A stretch of 64,000 nt of DNA from Alphaproteobacteria bacterium. GTDB lineage: Bacteria; Pseudomonadota; Alphaproteobacteria; CAAHEQ01; UBA3637. Where the stretch lies: NCBI GenBank assembly GCA_017539265.1, contig JAFYHG010000010.1, positions 24,629 to 88,628 of the forward strand, given 5' to 3'. The position numbers and the translations under genes are program-made. A model generated the notes under the pieces. The model saw only the letters and a program-made list of their open reading frames with translations, did no database searches and had not been told where the DNA came from. Shown piece after piece: positions 44,055-52,657 of the stretch (the stretch's first letter is position 1; the number at the start of each line of letters is the position of its first letter).

Positions 44055-45698
44055 TTAGACTAAATAACCATATTTCAATGCGGCGGCTATAAACGATTTA
44101 AAAATCGGGTTGGGATTACCCGGGCGTGATGTAAATTCGGGATGGAATTGAACACCGATAAAGAACGGATGTGTCGGGATTTCAACGATTTCCGGCAGTA
44201 ATCCGTCAGGGGATTTACCGGTGATCAGGAAGCCTTTTTCTTTAAGGCTGGCTTCATACGAAATGTCCATTTCATACCGGTGGCGATGCCGTTCGCGAAT
44301 TTCACGTGCGTTATCATAAATGTGTGCCGCCAACGAATCTTGTTTGAGAACGCACGGATACCCGCCCAAACGCATGGTACCGCCTAAATCACCATTATCG
44401 GGCCGGATTTGTTTTTGACCATCCTGTTCCCAGACTTTCATCTTGGATATGACGGGTGTGCAGTTACCGCCAAATTCGGCAGAACTGGCATTTTCAATCC
44501 CAAGCAAATGTCGGCAAGCTTCAACCACAGCCATCTGCATCCCGAGGCAAATACCGAAGAACGGAACTTGATTTTCACGAGCGTAGCGAATTGCTTTCAT
44601 TTTTCCCTCTATCCCGCGGACACCAAATCCGCCGGGGATAAGAATGCCGGCATAAGGCTTAAGAGCATTATTGACTTCTTCTTGGGAAAGATTTTCAAAT
44701 TGTTCGGATTCGAGCCAGGAGATGCGCACCTTAGCATTATTGGCAATACCCGCGTGGACAAGTGCTTCATGGAGGGATTTATAAGCCTCCAACAGGCCAC
44801 AATATTTACCGACAACCGCAATTTTAACTTCTTTTTCATAATTTTGAGAAATATGCACAATTTCTTCCCAACGGGAAAGATCCGGATCGGGCGATGTTTC
44901 AAGCATACCGAAATGTTTGAGGACTTGAACATCCAAACCTTGAGCATGGTAGGTTAGCGGAATCTTATAAATATTATCTACGTCAAGTGCCATAATGACA
45001 TCCGCGGGTGCAACGTTACAGAAAAGAGCAAGTTTACGACGTTCATCCGAGCCAAGTTCAACTTGACTGCGGCAAAGCAAAACATCGGCTTGAATCCCCG
45101 ATTCCATTAAGGTTTTGACCGCATGTTGAGTGGGTTTTGTTTTCAACTCACCGGCCGTACCGATATAAGGCAACAATGTCAAAAACAGAATACAGACATT
45201 TTGACGGCCGACATCATTGGCAAATTGACGAATAGCCTCTAAAAACAAGGTTCCCTCTATATCACCGACGGTGCCACCGACTTCATAAAGGACAAAATCT
45301 TCACCATGCAAGTCGGATTTTAAGAAATCTTTAATCTCATTCGTGACATGGGGAATCGCCTGAACCGTTGCCCCAAGGTAGTTCCCGCGACGCTCTTTTT
45401 GAATAACATTATAGTAAATGCGACCGCCGGAAATACTGTCGGTTTTGTGGCAATTCACGCTTGTAAAACGTTCATAATGGCCTAAATCCAAATCCGTTTC
45501 GGCCCCATCGTCGGTGACAAAAACTTCACCGTGCTGATACGGAGACATTGTGCCGGGATCAATGTTCAAATAGGGATCCATTTTCCGCATTCGAACAGAA
45601 TAACCGCGCGCCTTTAAAAGAGAACCGGTCGCTGCGGAGGCGATTCCTTTGCCTAATGATGAAACAACGCCACCCAAAATAAAGATATACTTTGTCAT
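44055..45698 (-). CDS. pyrG: CTP synthase
   Basis: Converts UTP to CTP with glutamine and ATP. 547 residues. Synthetase domain begins KYIFILGGVVSSLGKGI and contains MSPYQHGEVFVTDDGAETD. Class I glutamine amidotransferase domain has FGICLGMQMAVVEA (nucleophile Cys) and GVQFHPEFTSRPG (His-Glu). Good AGGAG site. Upstream lies an unusual leader of about 160 bases with two hairpins (see 45720-45871), suggesting attenuation. Confidence 0.98.
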   Translation of the reverse strand: MTKYIFILGGVVSSLGKGIASAATGSLLKARGYSVRMRKMDPYLNIDPGTMSPYQHGEVFVTDDGAETDLDLGHYERFTSVNCHKTDSISGGRIYYNVIQKERRGNYLGATVQAIPHVTNEIKDFLKSDLHGEDFVLYEVGGTVGDIEGTLFLEAIRQFANDVGRQNVCILFLTLLPYIGTAGELKTKPTQHAVKTLMESGIQADVLLCRSQVELGSDERRKLALFCNVAPADVIMALDVDNIYKIPLTYHAQGLDVQVLKHFGMLETSPDPDLSRWEEIVHISQNYEKEVKIAVVGKYCGLLEAYKSLHEALVHAGIANNAKVRISWLESEQFENLSQEEVNNALKPYAGILIPGGFGVRGIEGKMKAIRYARENQVPFFGICLGMQMAVVEACRHLLGIENASSAEFGGNCTPVISKMKVWEQDGQKQIRPDNGDLGGTMRLGGYPCVLKQDSLAAHIYDNAREIRERHRHRYEMDISYEASLKEKGFLITGKSPDGLLPEIVEIPTHPFFIGVQFHPEFTSRPGNPNPIFKSFIAAALKYGYLV

Positions 45699-45719
45699 TG
45701 AAGTCTCCTAAAATTTAAA

Positions 45720-45746
45720 GAAAAATCCCCTTTAAAAATCAAGGGG
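45720..45746 (-). terminator. Terminator-like hairpin in the pyrG leader
   Basis: On the minus strand CCCCTT / AAGGGG (six base pairs, loop of eight) followed by ATTTTTC, ending about 20 bases before the pyrG ATG. There is no room for a promoter between it and pyrG, so it is either an attenuator or a leaky terminator of the upstream gene. A second hairpin TCGCCG-ATT-CGGCGA lies at 45792-45806. Confidence 0.6.
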
Positions 45747-45865
45747 TTGTTATTTATTGTTAATGTATTTATTGAGGGGAAAAATCCACATTCGCCGATT
45801 CGGCGATAGCCCAAAAACCAACCTGTGAATCCTGTCCGCATTATGAATCCTATCTGAACGGAAAA

Positions 45866-45894
45866 ACTATCGCATACATTTTTTAAAAAAGCAA
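45866..45894 (-). promoter_or_regulatory. Candidate pyrG promoter
   Basis: On the minus strand TTGCTT (45894-45889), 17 bases, GATAGT (45871-45866). Transcription from about 45859 would give a 160-nt leader with a direct repeat (TGAATCCT on the plus strand at 45826 and 45844) and both hairpins. Confidence 0.45.
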
Positions 45895-45902
45895 GAGTTT
45901 TT

Positions 45903-47306
45903 TTATTTTTTCTTTTTTTGCCAGATTGACAAATTAAAACCTAATTTTTCTTTGGAGATTTCTTCATATTCCGGTTGTAAATCAATTAGAAGAGGTCCTA
46001 CTCCTGCGTTAATAATATCGGGTTTATGTGTGCGAATAGCCCCATTTGCATCTTTTTTGGGTAAACCGAGAGCCTCATAATCTATATCTTGAACCAAGAA
46101 GAATTCATGCCAAGCAACGGTCGGATTCCAGATATTAAAGTTTCGAAATTCATCCGCAACAGTATAATCTTCCTTGATTATATTAAGGAGTTTTTGATAT
46201 CGAGTACTATAATCATTCACATCACCTTTTACAAAAATTGCGTGTGTAATCATAATAGATAAACACAAAAAACAGGTTAATATATTTATATATCTTAAGT
46301 TATAGTTGTCCTCTTCGTAAAAGTCGGATAATATGAGGGTTGTTAATAAAGCAACAATAGTAAATAGAGGTATTATGTATTGTACCCAAAGAATACAAAA
46401 ACATAATTGGGTATAAGCTATTAAGAAGAATATACTCAATAATGCTGCACAAATAGATCTATGCCTAATTATGATTAATGGTAAACTGATTAAGAAAAAT
46501 GGTAAATATTTGAAAACAGCGCCTGAGACTACTCCTCCGATATTTGTACCTGCTGATATCTGGAATGGATGAGTAAGAGATTGCATTAATAATTTATTGA
46601 CAGTAATACAACAGGTAATATAAGCATGAAGACTATCGGTAAAAAATAGATATGATATATATCCAAGCAATATAATACCGGCAGGTATGGAGGCTAAACA
46701 AAGTTTCTTAATTGATATTTTTTTACGAATCAGAAAATATAAACAAGTCAGTATAATGATGGGATAAAAAACAGCAATTTTTTGGAGAGAGAGAAAGGAT
46801 AAGGTTAATGCCACAAAAGAAATCGATAATGATTTTACCTGATAAGTATTTGAAAATTTAAATAAATAATATACCCCAATTAAAAAGAAAAATAGCATTA
46901 AAACATCGGGTCTGAAATGGAAAATTGCTCTATTTTCGTAGGCGAGCAATCCCCAACAAAGAGGGAAAAATAATCTTGATACCAGTTTGTTTACTTTAAA
47001 ACAGTCTAAAATTTTAATACCATAATACAAACAACCTAACAAAATTAGATATACTGCTATGCGAGCAATCCAGAAGATGATAGGATCCCGATAAACAAAG
47101 AAAAATACAGGGGAAAATAAATATTGCAGTAAGACCCCATGATGTTGGAAAAAGTCTCGAAAAGGAACCTGACCTTGATGAATTAAGAAACTGGTTCGCA
47201 GATGTTCTACTTCATCGACACTGATTACCCCTATCGGATGAGGAAACAATTGAAAAAGAAAAGCAGTAAAAATAAATAAGTATGCAATTTTAATATATTT
47301 CTTCAT
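45903..47306 (-). CDS. Polytopic GT39/ArnT-like glycosyltransferase
   Basis: About 467 residues with roughly ten hydrophobic helices. The first periplasmic loop has an acidic pair and a shared block, VDEVEHLRTSFLIHQG then FRDFFQHHG, almost the same as in the gene at 54860 (DDFEHL...YRDFFQHH). This layout is that of GT-C enzymes using polyprenyl-phosphate sugars to modify lipids, glycans or proteins. The start is ATG at 47306, sharing its A with the TAA stop of the epimerase gene (TAATG), rather than the upstream GTG. Confidence 0.75.
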   Translation of the reverse strand: MKKYIKIAYLFIFTAFLFQLFPHPIGVISVDEVEHLRTSFLIHQGQVPFRDFFQHHGVLLQYLFSPVFFFVYRDPIIFWIARIAVYLILLGCLYYGIKILDCFKVNKLVSRLFFPLCWGLLAYENRAIFHFRPDVLMLFFFLIGVYYLFKFSNTYQVKSLSISFVALTLSFLSLQKIAVFYPIIILTCLYFLIRKKISIKKLCLASIPAGIILLGYISYLFFTDSLHAYITCCITVNKLLMQSLTHPFQISAGTNIGGVVSGAVFKYLPFFLISLPLIIIRHRSICAALLSIFFLIAYTQLCFCILWVQYIIPLFTIVALLTTLILSDFYEEDNYNLRYINILTCFLCLSIMITHAIFVKGDVNDYSTRYQKLLNIIKEDYTVADEFRNFNIWNPTVAWHEFFLVQDIDYEALGLPKKDANGAIRTHKPDIINAGVGPLLIDLQPEYEEISKEKLGFNLSIWQKKKK

Positions 47307-48340
47307 TATGATATCCACTTAATTAAACGAATAATGCCCATTTTAGCAATTTGAGAATGAGCAGAAACGTCTTTACGATGTTTAATCTCTTCTTTATTTT
47401 GATGATAATAACGATATGCCTTTAAAAGCATTTCTTTATTTGTTAAGGTTGGTTTAAAACCCAGTTTTTTCTTGATCTTATGTGTATCAAAAACAAATGA
47501 GGAAGCAATCATTTTATATTGATAAGGTCCCAAAGGTGAAATCCCCAACCAATAGCATACCTTCATTCCCCAAATGGCAAAAGTTTTGGGTAAATGTACA
47601 ATTTTTGAGGATGATTTGCCTTCATCAATTACGTATTGGTAAACGGTATTAAAATCTTCTACGTTATCGGAACCGATATTGAAAATATCACTGAAGTTGT
47701 ATTCGAGTGCCAAATAACAAGCATTGGCTAAGTCTTGGGCATAAATAAATTGATATTTATTCTTACCGCTGCCAACGACCCAGAGTTTCTTATTTTCATC
47801 AATAAACGAAAATAAAATAGCCAATAATCCCAAACGTCCTTCATCCATGATGGTGGGGCAGCGGAAAATAACGGATTGGATATCGGAATTTCCTAATAAA
47901 ATTTTTTCTCCCTCTAATTTTGATCGACCGTATATTTCTGTAGGACAAATTGGTTCATCTTCGGAAACGGGATTATCATAACTTTTGGAATATAGGCAAT
48001 TCGTTGAAGTAAAAATAACCTTTTTTATTCCGAATTTTGAACATAAATCCGAAATACTTTGAGTACCCTCAACATTAGAATGCCAAAGTTTGGGAATATC
48101 CTTACGAACATGCGCAAGTAAAGCGGCGCAATGAAAAACGGCAGAAAATTGGTATTCTTTACATATTCTTTCCATTAAGGCTTTATCACAAATATCACCT
48201 TGAAACGAAAACAAATTTTTATCTTTGAAATCATCATGGACCAGATCAACACTGACAACCTTATGACCTTTGGATAGCAGATATTTCTTTAGAATAGTTC
48301 CAAAAAAACCAGCCCCGCCTGTGATTAAAAACGTTTTCAT
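47306..48340 (-). CDS. NAD-dependent sugar-nucleotide epimerase/dehydratase
   Basis: 344 residues, extended short-chain dehydrogenase fold. NAD motif FLITGGAGFFGTILKKYL, Asp for the ribose in VVSVDLVHDD, VFHCAALLAHV, active-site TSTNCLYS and YGRSKLEGE (YxxxK). It probably epimerises or dehydrates a nucleotide-linked sugar for the neighbouring membrane glycosyltransferases. Substrate unknown. Its ribosome site overlaps the end of the upstream GT gene, and its stop overlaps the next start by one base. Confidence 0.88.
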   Translation of the reverse strand: MKTFLITGGAGFFGTILKKYLLSKGHKVVSVDLVHDDFKDKNLFSFQGDICDKALMERICKEYQFSAVFHCAALLAHVRKDIPKLWHSNVEGTQSISDLCSKFGIKKVIFTSTNCLYSKSYDNPVSEDEPICPTEIYGRSKLEGEKILLGNSDIQSVIFRCPTIMDEGRLGLLAILFSFIDENKKLWVVGSGKNKYQFIYAQDLANACYLALEYNFSDIFNIGSDNVEDFNTVYQYVIDEGKSSSKIVHLPKTFAIWGMKVCYWLGISPLGPYQYKMIASSFVFDTHKIKKKLGFKPTLTNKEMLLKAYRYYHQNKEEIKHRKDVSAHSQIAKMGIIRLIKWIS

Positions 48341-48352
48341 GAAACAATCCTT

Positions 48353-49666
48353 TTAAAATAAACGTTGATAAATCAATACACCGTAAAATGCGATGGATGA
48401 AAATGCTACAGCAAAAGGCAAAAAATAGAAAAGGAGTGTTTTGTCTTTTACTATTTTATTCCACAGACATATTGCACAAGCAAAAAAAGTAGGCATATAA
48501 CGAAAATTTGCCGTCCAAGGATGTGGAAAATAATAATTAAAATGAATAAATGAAGTTAAAAATAAGATGATATAAAAAATAAAAATTATATTTTCCGTTT
48601 GCCAATTTAAGATGGGTTTATATAGAATGTATCCAAGGGAAAAAATACAAATACTAAAGAAAAAGAATACACTAAAATAAAAAAGAAAGTTTGCAAAAAA
48701 ATAAATTATTGAGTTATCTTGATAGCGATGTTCATCAAACACAGAAGTTTTTAGCCCTAAGGCCCACATATTCCAGTTTTTGTCAGAACCTAAATCTACA
48801 TATATATCGGACCATTCGTTATTTGTAAAACGCTCCAAAAGCGTATGTTTGCTGCCGATGTCTGAGTGAGGATCTTTCCACCCTTGGACATAGTTAACAG
48901 GCGTATGATACCGAAAATAGGCATATCCGTAATACCATCCTCCGATTGGTAAGGCAATTAAGAGATAGATCAGTAGTTGGTATATATAATTTTTTCTTTT
49001 CTTTTTATCTTTAAAAAAGCGTATCATAAAAATTAAGGCTAAAACAGCAATAATTAAGACACCATTTAGTTTTGTCATCAAACCCAATCCTGTAAACAGA
49101 GCGGCTATTATCATTGTTTTTAACAATTGATCTTTATACCACTTTAATCCGTAGTAAAAAGTTGCCAATGTGGTCAAAAAAGATAATCCGTCATTATTGA
49201 CAATAGATGACATAATAAATAGCATCGGATTAAAACAAAAATAAACCCAACATAAAATTTTGTGTTTAATTTTTAGAAGAAATAATATCCTATAAAAGAA
49301 GATAAGAGTAATTCCCATATAAATGGAGGTTAATATTTGAAGACTTTCAAAACCGGTCTTAAACGAATCGGTAAAAAATAAAGTACATCTTATCCATAAC
49401 GCACTCAATACATAATGTAATGGAGGATTATAATAAGATTCCTGAGTCGCAGGATCAATGGAAAAAACGGGTAAGCTCCAATTTTTCCAAATATGCCACA
49501 TATACCCCATGTGTCCGTGATCGGCATTTAATCCCCCAAGATCATGGTTAAAATAATCGAATGGAACAGCATAATTAAAGAGTACGTAAAAACAAAAAGC
49601 AAGAAGGCCGATGGCCCACATGATATGCTTTTCAGAGAAAAAAGAAAATTTTATTTTGTGTTTCAT
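48353..49666 (-). CDS. Polytopic membrane protein, GT39-like glycosyltransferase
   Basis: 437 residues with about eleven hydrophobic helices. The first loop contains YFNHDLGGLNADHGHMGYMWHIW and the YYNPPLHYVLSALWIR segment typical of dolichyl/polyprenyl-phosphate mannosyltransferase-like GT-C proteins. First gene of a three-gene set with the epimerase and another GT-C protein. No Shine-Dalgarno is seen; a strong promoter with its -10 six bases before ATG suggests a leaderless transcript. Confidence 0.72.
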   Translation of the reverse strand: MKHKIKFSFFSEKHIMWAIGLLAFCFYVLFNYAVPFDYFNHDLGGLNADHGHMGYMWHIWKNWSLPVFSIDPATQESYYNPPLHYVLSALWIRCTLFFTDSFKTGFESLQILTSIYMGITLIFFYRILFLLKIKHKILCWVYFCFNPMLFIMSSIVNNDGLSFLTTLATFYYGLKWYKDQLLKTMIIAALFTGLGLMTKLNGVLIIAVLALIFMIRFFKDKKKRKNYIYQLLIYLLIALPIGGWYYGYAYFRYHTPVNYVQGWKDPHSDIGSKHTLLERFTNNEWSDIYVDLGSDKNWNMWALGLKTSVFDEHRYQDNSIIYFFANFLFYFSVFFFFSICIFSLGYILYKPILNWQTENIIFIFYIILFLTSFIHFNYYFPHPWTANFRYMPTFFACAICLWNKIVKDKTLLFYFLPFAVAFSSIAFYGVLIYQRLF

Positions 49667-49672
49667 GAGTGT

Positions 49673-49701
49673 TTTTTAACATAAAGTATTACCTTTGTCA
49701 A
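49673..49701 (-). promoter_or_regulatory. Consensus -35 promoter abutting the GT39-like gene start
   Basis: On the minus strand TTGACA (49701-49696), 17 bases, TAAAAA (49678-49673), then six bases and ATG 49666. Leaderless type. It sits directly after the stop of the upstream SGNH gene. Confidence 0.7.
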
Positions 49702-49702
49702 A

Positions 49703-50821
49703 CTAAAAATAACGGCAGTAGAATTCTTTGAGGGCTTCGGCGATGAGTTGGTGCCCTTTTTCGTTGGGGTGGACGCCATCATCACAAAGGTAAGGTGCAT
49801 AATCTAACTTAGCTAAAAAGCAAGTGGAAATATCTATAATCGGGATATCCCGCTCACGCGCAATTTTGAAAATTTCTAAATTATACATGCTATGCCAACG
49901 ATATGCTATACTAATATCATTATGTAAAAATTTCATAATGTTAGATTGATTACGACCCAAACACACAGACCGTACAAAATTTTCAGCATGGAGTGGCGGC
50001 AAAGAGAACAGAATCGGTGTCTTGCCGCGTTTTTGCGCCATTTGTATCAGCTGGATATATTTATCATGGAATTGTTTAAGGGTTAGTTTGGGTTTATGAG
50101 GCAGATTCGGGTTTTGTGAAATTTTATCCCAGTCATGATTACATTCATTTCCTCCAAAAGAAAAAAGAATATAGTCGCTGTCTTGAACCTGGGAAAGATG
50201 GGATAAAAATGCTTTTTCACCATCAAGAACTGTTGAACCGTGGCGGGCGTAGTTTTTCCAGACGACATTAAAACGTTGTTCGGAAAGAGCCACAAAATTT
50301 TCACGTAAGATCTTGTATTTATTGACTTGAGCATCGTGGACGACCCCTTGAAGAAGCGAATCGCCAAAGGCACAAACCAAAAGTCCCTTCCCCGCTTTTT
50401 CGGGAGAAGCTTTTTTATTTTTGATGATAACATCAACTTCAAAATCGGAGCCGAAATGATTTTGAGATATTAAAAAATTTTCTTTGTTTTCAATATATAA
50501 CTTTTTAATATAAGAACAGAGGGTAGTTTCTTCTATTTCGGATAAATGGTTGTCTTGATTAAACTTAAAGGGCAAACTGGTTGGCATTTGGGAAAGCCAA
50601 CGGGAAATACTTGTCGGGGTGGTTTTTAAAATACGGGCGGTTTGATTTTGAGAAACGCCCAGATGGCAAAGTGCCATTGCCGTTGCTTTATCCGTTAAAT
50701 CGCGACCGTGCGGTGCGTCTGGTATAAATTGATGACCGCAATCTTTACAGCGATACCGTTGAGCCCCGAAAACGAGGCCGTTCTTTTTAATTTGTTGTGA
50801 ATGACATTTTGGACAAATCAT
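49703..50821 (-). CDS. Fusion of InsA-like zinc ribbon/HTH with an SGNH hydrolase
   Basis: 372 residues from ATG 50821; residue numbers below count five extra for a TTG at 50836 that lies upstream of the expected transcript. Residues 8-33 form a C-x2-C/C-x2-C zinc ribbon (CPKC...CKDCGHQF), and residues 45-85 a helix-turn-helix, together like IS1 InsA. From about 150 there is an SGNH/GDSL hydrolase: CAFGDSLLQG (Ser160), FSFGGNECN (Gly229, Asn230), CDDGVHPNEKG (Asp353, His356). No InsB domain or flanking inverted repeats. SGNH enzymes deacylate or acylate glycans, fitting the glycan genes alongside; the DNA-binding front end is unexplained. Confidence 0.85.
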   Translation of the reverse strand: MICPKCHSQQIKKNGLVFGAQRYRCKDCGHQFIPDAPHGRDLTDKATAMALCHLGVSQNQTARILKTTPTSISRWLSQMPTSLPFKFNQDNHLSEIEETTLCSYIKKLYIENKENFLISQNHFGSDFEVDVIIKNKKASPEKAGKGLLVCAFGDSLLQGVVHDAQVNKYKILRENFVALSEQRFNVVWKNYARHGSTVLDGEKAFLSHLSQVQDSDYILFSFGGNECNHDWDKISQNPNLPHKPKLTLKQFHDKYIQLIQMAQKRGKTPILFSLPPLHAENFVRSVCLGRNQSNIMKFLHNDISIAYRWHSMYNLEIFKIARERDIPIIDISTCFLAKLDYAPYLCDDGVHPNEKGHQLIAEALKEFYCRYF

Positions 50822-50827
50822 AAAATG

Positions 50828-50856
50828 ATCATACAAAATAAATTATTTGTTGTCAA
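50828..50856 (-). promoter_or_regulatory. Strong promoter abutting the zinc-ribbon/SGNH gene start
   Basis: On the minus strand TTGACA (50856-50851), 17 bases, TATGAT (50833-50828), then six bases and ATG 50821. Leaderless type; it excludes the upstream TTG start. Confidence 0.75.
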
Positions 50857-50958
50857 GAATAAAAAATGTTTATAATTTAAATTTTAAAAATAACATAATA
50901 TTCAATATATTATTTAGCATTAAAAAAGTTAAATGATATTTTATGATTAATCCCCTAC

Positions 50959-50985
50959 CCTAACGAATGTGTTTTTAACGTTAGG
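50959..50985 (+). promoter_or_regulatory. Inverted repeat that can mask the ribosome site of the FadL-type gene
   Basis: CCTAACG (50959-50965) pairs perfectly with CGTTAGG (50979-50985), loop of 13. The 3' arm overlaps the TTAGGAG Shine-Dalgarno of the gene at 50995, so folding would block translation. Confidence 0.45.
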
Positions 50986-50994
50986 AGAATTAAT

Positions 50995-52233
50995 ATGCAC
51001 AAAAAATTATTGCTTACTTTACTTATGACTTGCAGTTTTTCGTCTTTGGCCATGGCCGGCGGATATCAATTACAGGAATATTCGATTGTGAATCTGGGAC
51101 GGGCCTTTGGCGGAGCCGGTGTTGCCGGTGATGATTATTCCGCGGTAGCTTTTAATCCGGCGGGTATGATGCTTAAAGATACGGGTGTCCAAGTGGGCGG
51201 AGCCTATGCCGGCATTCGGGCGCATGCAAAAGGAAATGTAAGAGATGCCAATTCCGGTGAAATTATTGACGGTGGAAAAGGGAATTTAAAAACAGATGCC
51301 TTTTTACCGAACCTTTTCGGGCAAATAAAAGCCGGTGAAAAATTGAGAATCGGTGGCGGTGTTTTTGTGCCGTTCGGGTTGGGAACTTATTACAACAAAA
51401 ATTGGTATGGCAAAAAACATGCTTTGGATTCTGAAATCACGGCCATTGATGCCGCTTTGGCAGTTGCCTATCAATTAACAAAAACGGTTTCAATTGGTGC
51501 CAGTGCTTTTATGGAATACGCCGATGCAAGGCTTACAAGTACAACAGTAGCCCCCTTAAAATCAGATTTAAATGCAGACGGGTGGAAACCGGGATATAGC
51601 TTCGGTATTATGTATCAGCCGCAAAAAGAAACACGTTTAGGTATTTCCTATCGGTCGAAAGTCCATCATGATATCAAAGGGCCGCATTATTTCAATTTGC
51701 CGGCCGAATATGGTGGAAAGCGAACGGGTGATTGCGGAACCAGTTTGACTTTTCCGGAACATGTCTTAATTTCCGGTTATCAGGAAATCGGAAAATTCGG
51801 GTTATCGGCTGTGGCACGTTGGACCAGATGGAGCCAATTTAACAAATTAAATATTCATTCGGATGCATATGCACAAGTGTACGGAACACGAAATATGCCG
51901 GAAGTTGATGAAAATTGGCGGAATGTTTGGACGCTTGGGACGGGTGTTGATTATCACTACAACACAAATTGGACATATCGGGCCGGTGTCGCCTTTGATC
52001 AGGGTGCTGTTAAAACAAGGGTAAACAGAACAGCGCGTGTACCCGATTCCAACAGATGGCAAACGTCTGTAGGGGTCAGTTACACCAAAAATAACTGGCA
52101 AATTGATGCGGCCTATATGCACCTGTTTTGGAAGGCATCCAATTCATACAATAAACTTGGTACTACAACCTTAGATGCTAAATATCGTGTTCGTATGGAT
52201 ATTGTCGGGGTGGGATTACAGTACCATTTCTAA
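50995..52233 (+). CDS. FadL/OmpP1-family outer membrane transporter
   Basis: 412 residues. Signal peptide MHKKLLLTLLMTCSFSSLAMA, then the FadL plug region GGYQLQEYSIVNLGRAFGGAG...FNPAGM and a long beta-barrel ending YRVRMDIVGVGLQYHF with terminal Phe. Family members admit long-chain fatty acids or other hydrophobic compounds. Stands alone between a divergent minus-strand gene and the next promoter. The ribosome site may be controlled by a hairpin. Confidence 0.93.
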   Translation: MHKKLLLTLLMTCSFSSLAMAGGYQLQEYSIVNLGRAFGGAGVAGDDYSAVAFNPAGMMLKDTGVQVGGAYAGIRAHAKGNVRDANSGEIIDGGKGNLKTDAFLPNLFGQIKAGEKLRIGGGVFVPFGLGTYYNKNWYGKKHALDSEITAIDAALAVAYQLTKTVSIGASAFMEYADARLTSTTVAPLKSDLNADGWKPGYSFGIMYQPQKETRLGISYRSKVHHDIKGPHYFNLPAEYGGKRTGDCGTSLTFPEHVLISGYQEIGKFGLSAVARWTRWSQFNKLNIHSDAYAQVYGTRNMPEVDENWRNVWTLGTGVDYHYNTNWTYRAGVAFDQGAVKTRVNRTARVPDSNRWQTSVGVSYTKNNWQIDAAYMHLFWKASNSYNKLGTTTLDAKYRVRMDIVGVGLQYHF

Positions 52234-52240
52234 ATAAAAC

Positions 52241-52269
52241 TTGACAAATTGGCATTTTTATGATAGGAT
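52241..52269 (+). promoter_or_regulatory. Strong promoter for the gene pair at 52295-53985
   Basis: TTGACA (52241-52246), 17 bases, TAGGAT (52264-52269), followed by AAAAAGGAGG and ATG 52295. Confidence 0.75.
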
Positions 52270-52294
52270 TCTCTTTTTGAAAAAGGAGGATCCT

Positions 52295-52657
52295 ATGCCT
52301 ATTAAAAAATGCGGTGATTTTATGGAAAAGAACGGCGTTGTCATGAAACGTCCGGGAAAAAGGTTTGTTTGTCCGCCGATGCCGGAAAAAATGAAGATTT
52401 CAGCAGAGAAAGCTTGTGGAAACGCACGCGAGGACATTGATCAAATGAATGCCTTAAAAGAACAGCATTGGCAAAAAGCCCTAAAGGAAGAATATGCCGC
52501 GATGAGACGCCTGTACTATTTTCAAGAATTAGTACGATTTGTTCGGCGGACATGTGATAGAATTTTATGCGTTGTGCCGTTCATTCGTGAAACGAAAAGA
52601 AAGACAGTTGCACCTGATTTTTATGCCACTAACAGATCTACCAGACAGCGTTCATGA
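52295..52657 (+). CDS. Small basic protein preceding the ankyrin-hydrolase gene
   Basis: A 120-residue unrecognised protein. The start MPIKKCGDF follows AAGGAGG, so the longer frame from 52241 (inside the promoter) is rejected. Sequence is Lys/Arg-rich with seven to eight Met and five Cys and a helical central part; no clear membrane segment. The stop overlaps the next start (ATGA), showing translational coupling. It could be a partner or chaperone of the large downstream protein, but this is only inferred from the arrangement. Confidence 0.7.
   Translation: MPIKKCGDFMEKNGVVMKRPGKRFVCPPMPEKMKISAEKACGNAREDIDQMNALKEQHWQKALKEEYAAMRRLYYFQELVRFVRRTCDRILCVVPFIRETKRKTVAPDFYATNRSTRQRS

Noticed and set aside
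44409..44957. 182-codon plus-strand frame opposite pyrG
   Set aside because: Antisense shadow of a conserved gene without start signals.
49703..50836. An intact IS1-type insertion sequence
   Set aside because: Only the InsA-like N-terminus is present; no InsB transposase, terminal inverted repeats or target duplication were found.
52241..52294. N-terminal extension of the gene at 52295
   Set aside because: The extension covers the TTGACA and -10 boxes, and the AAGGAGG site points to the ATG at 52295.
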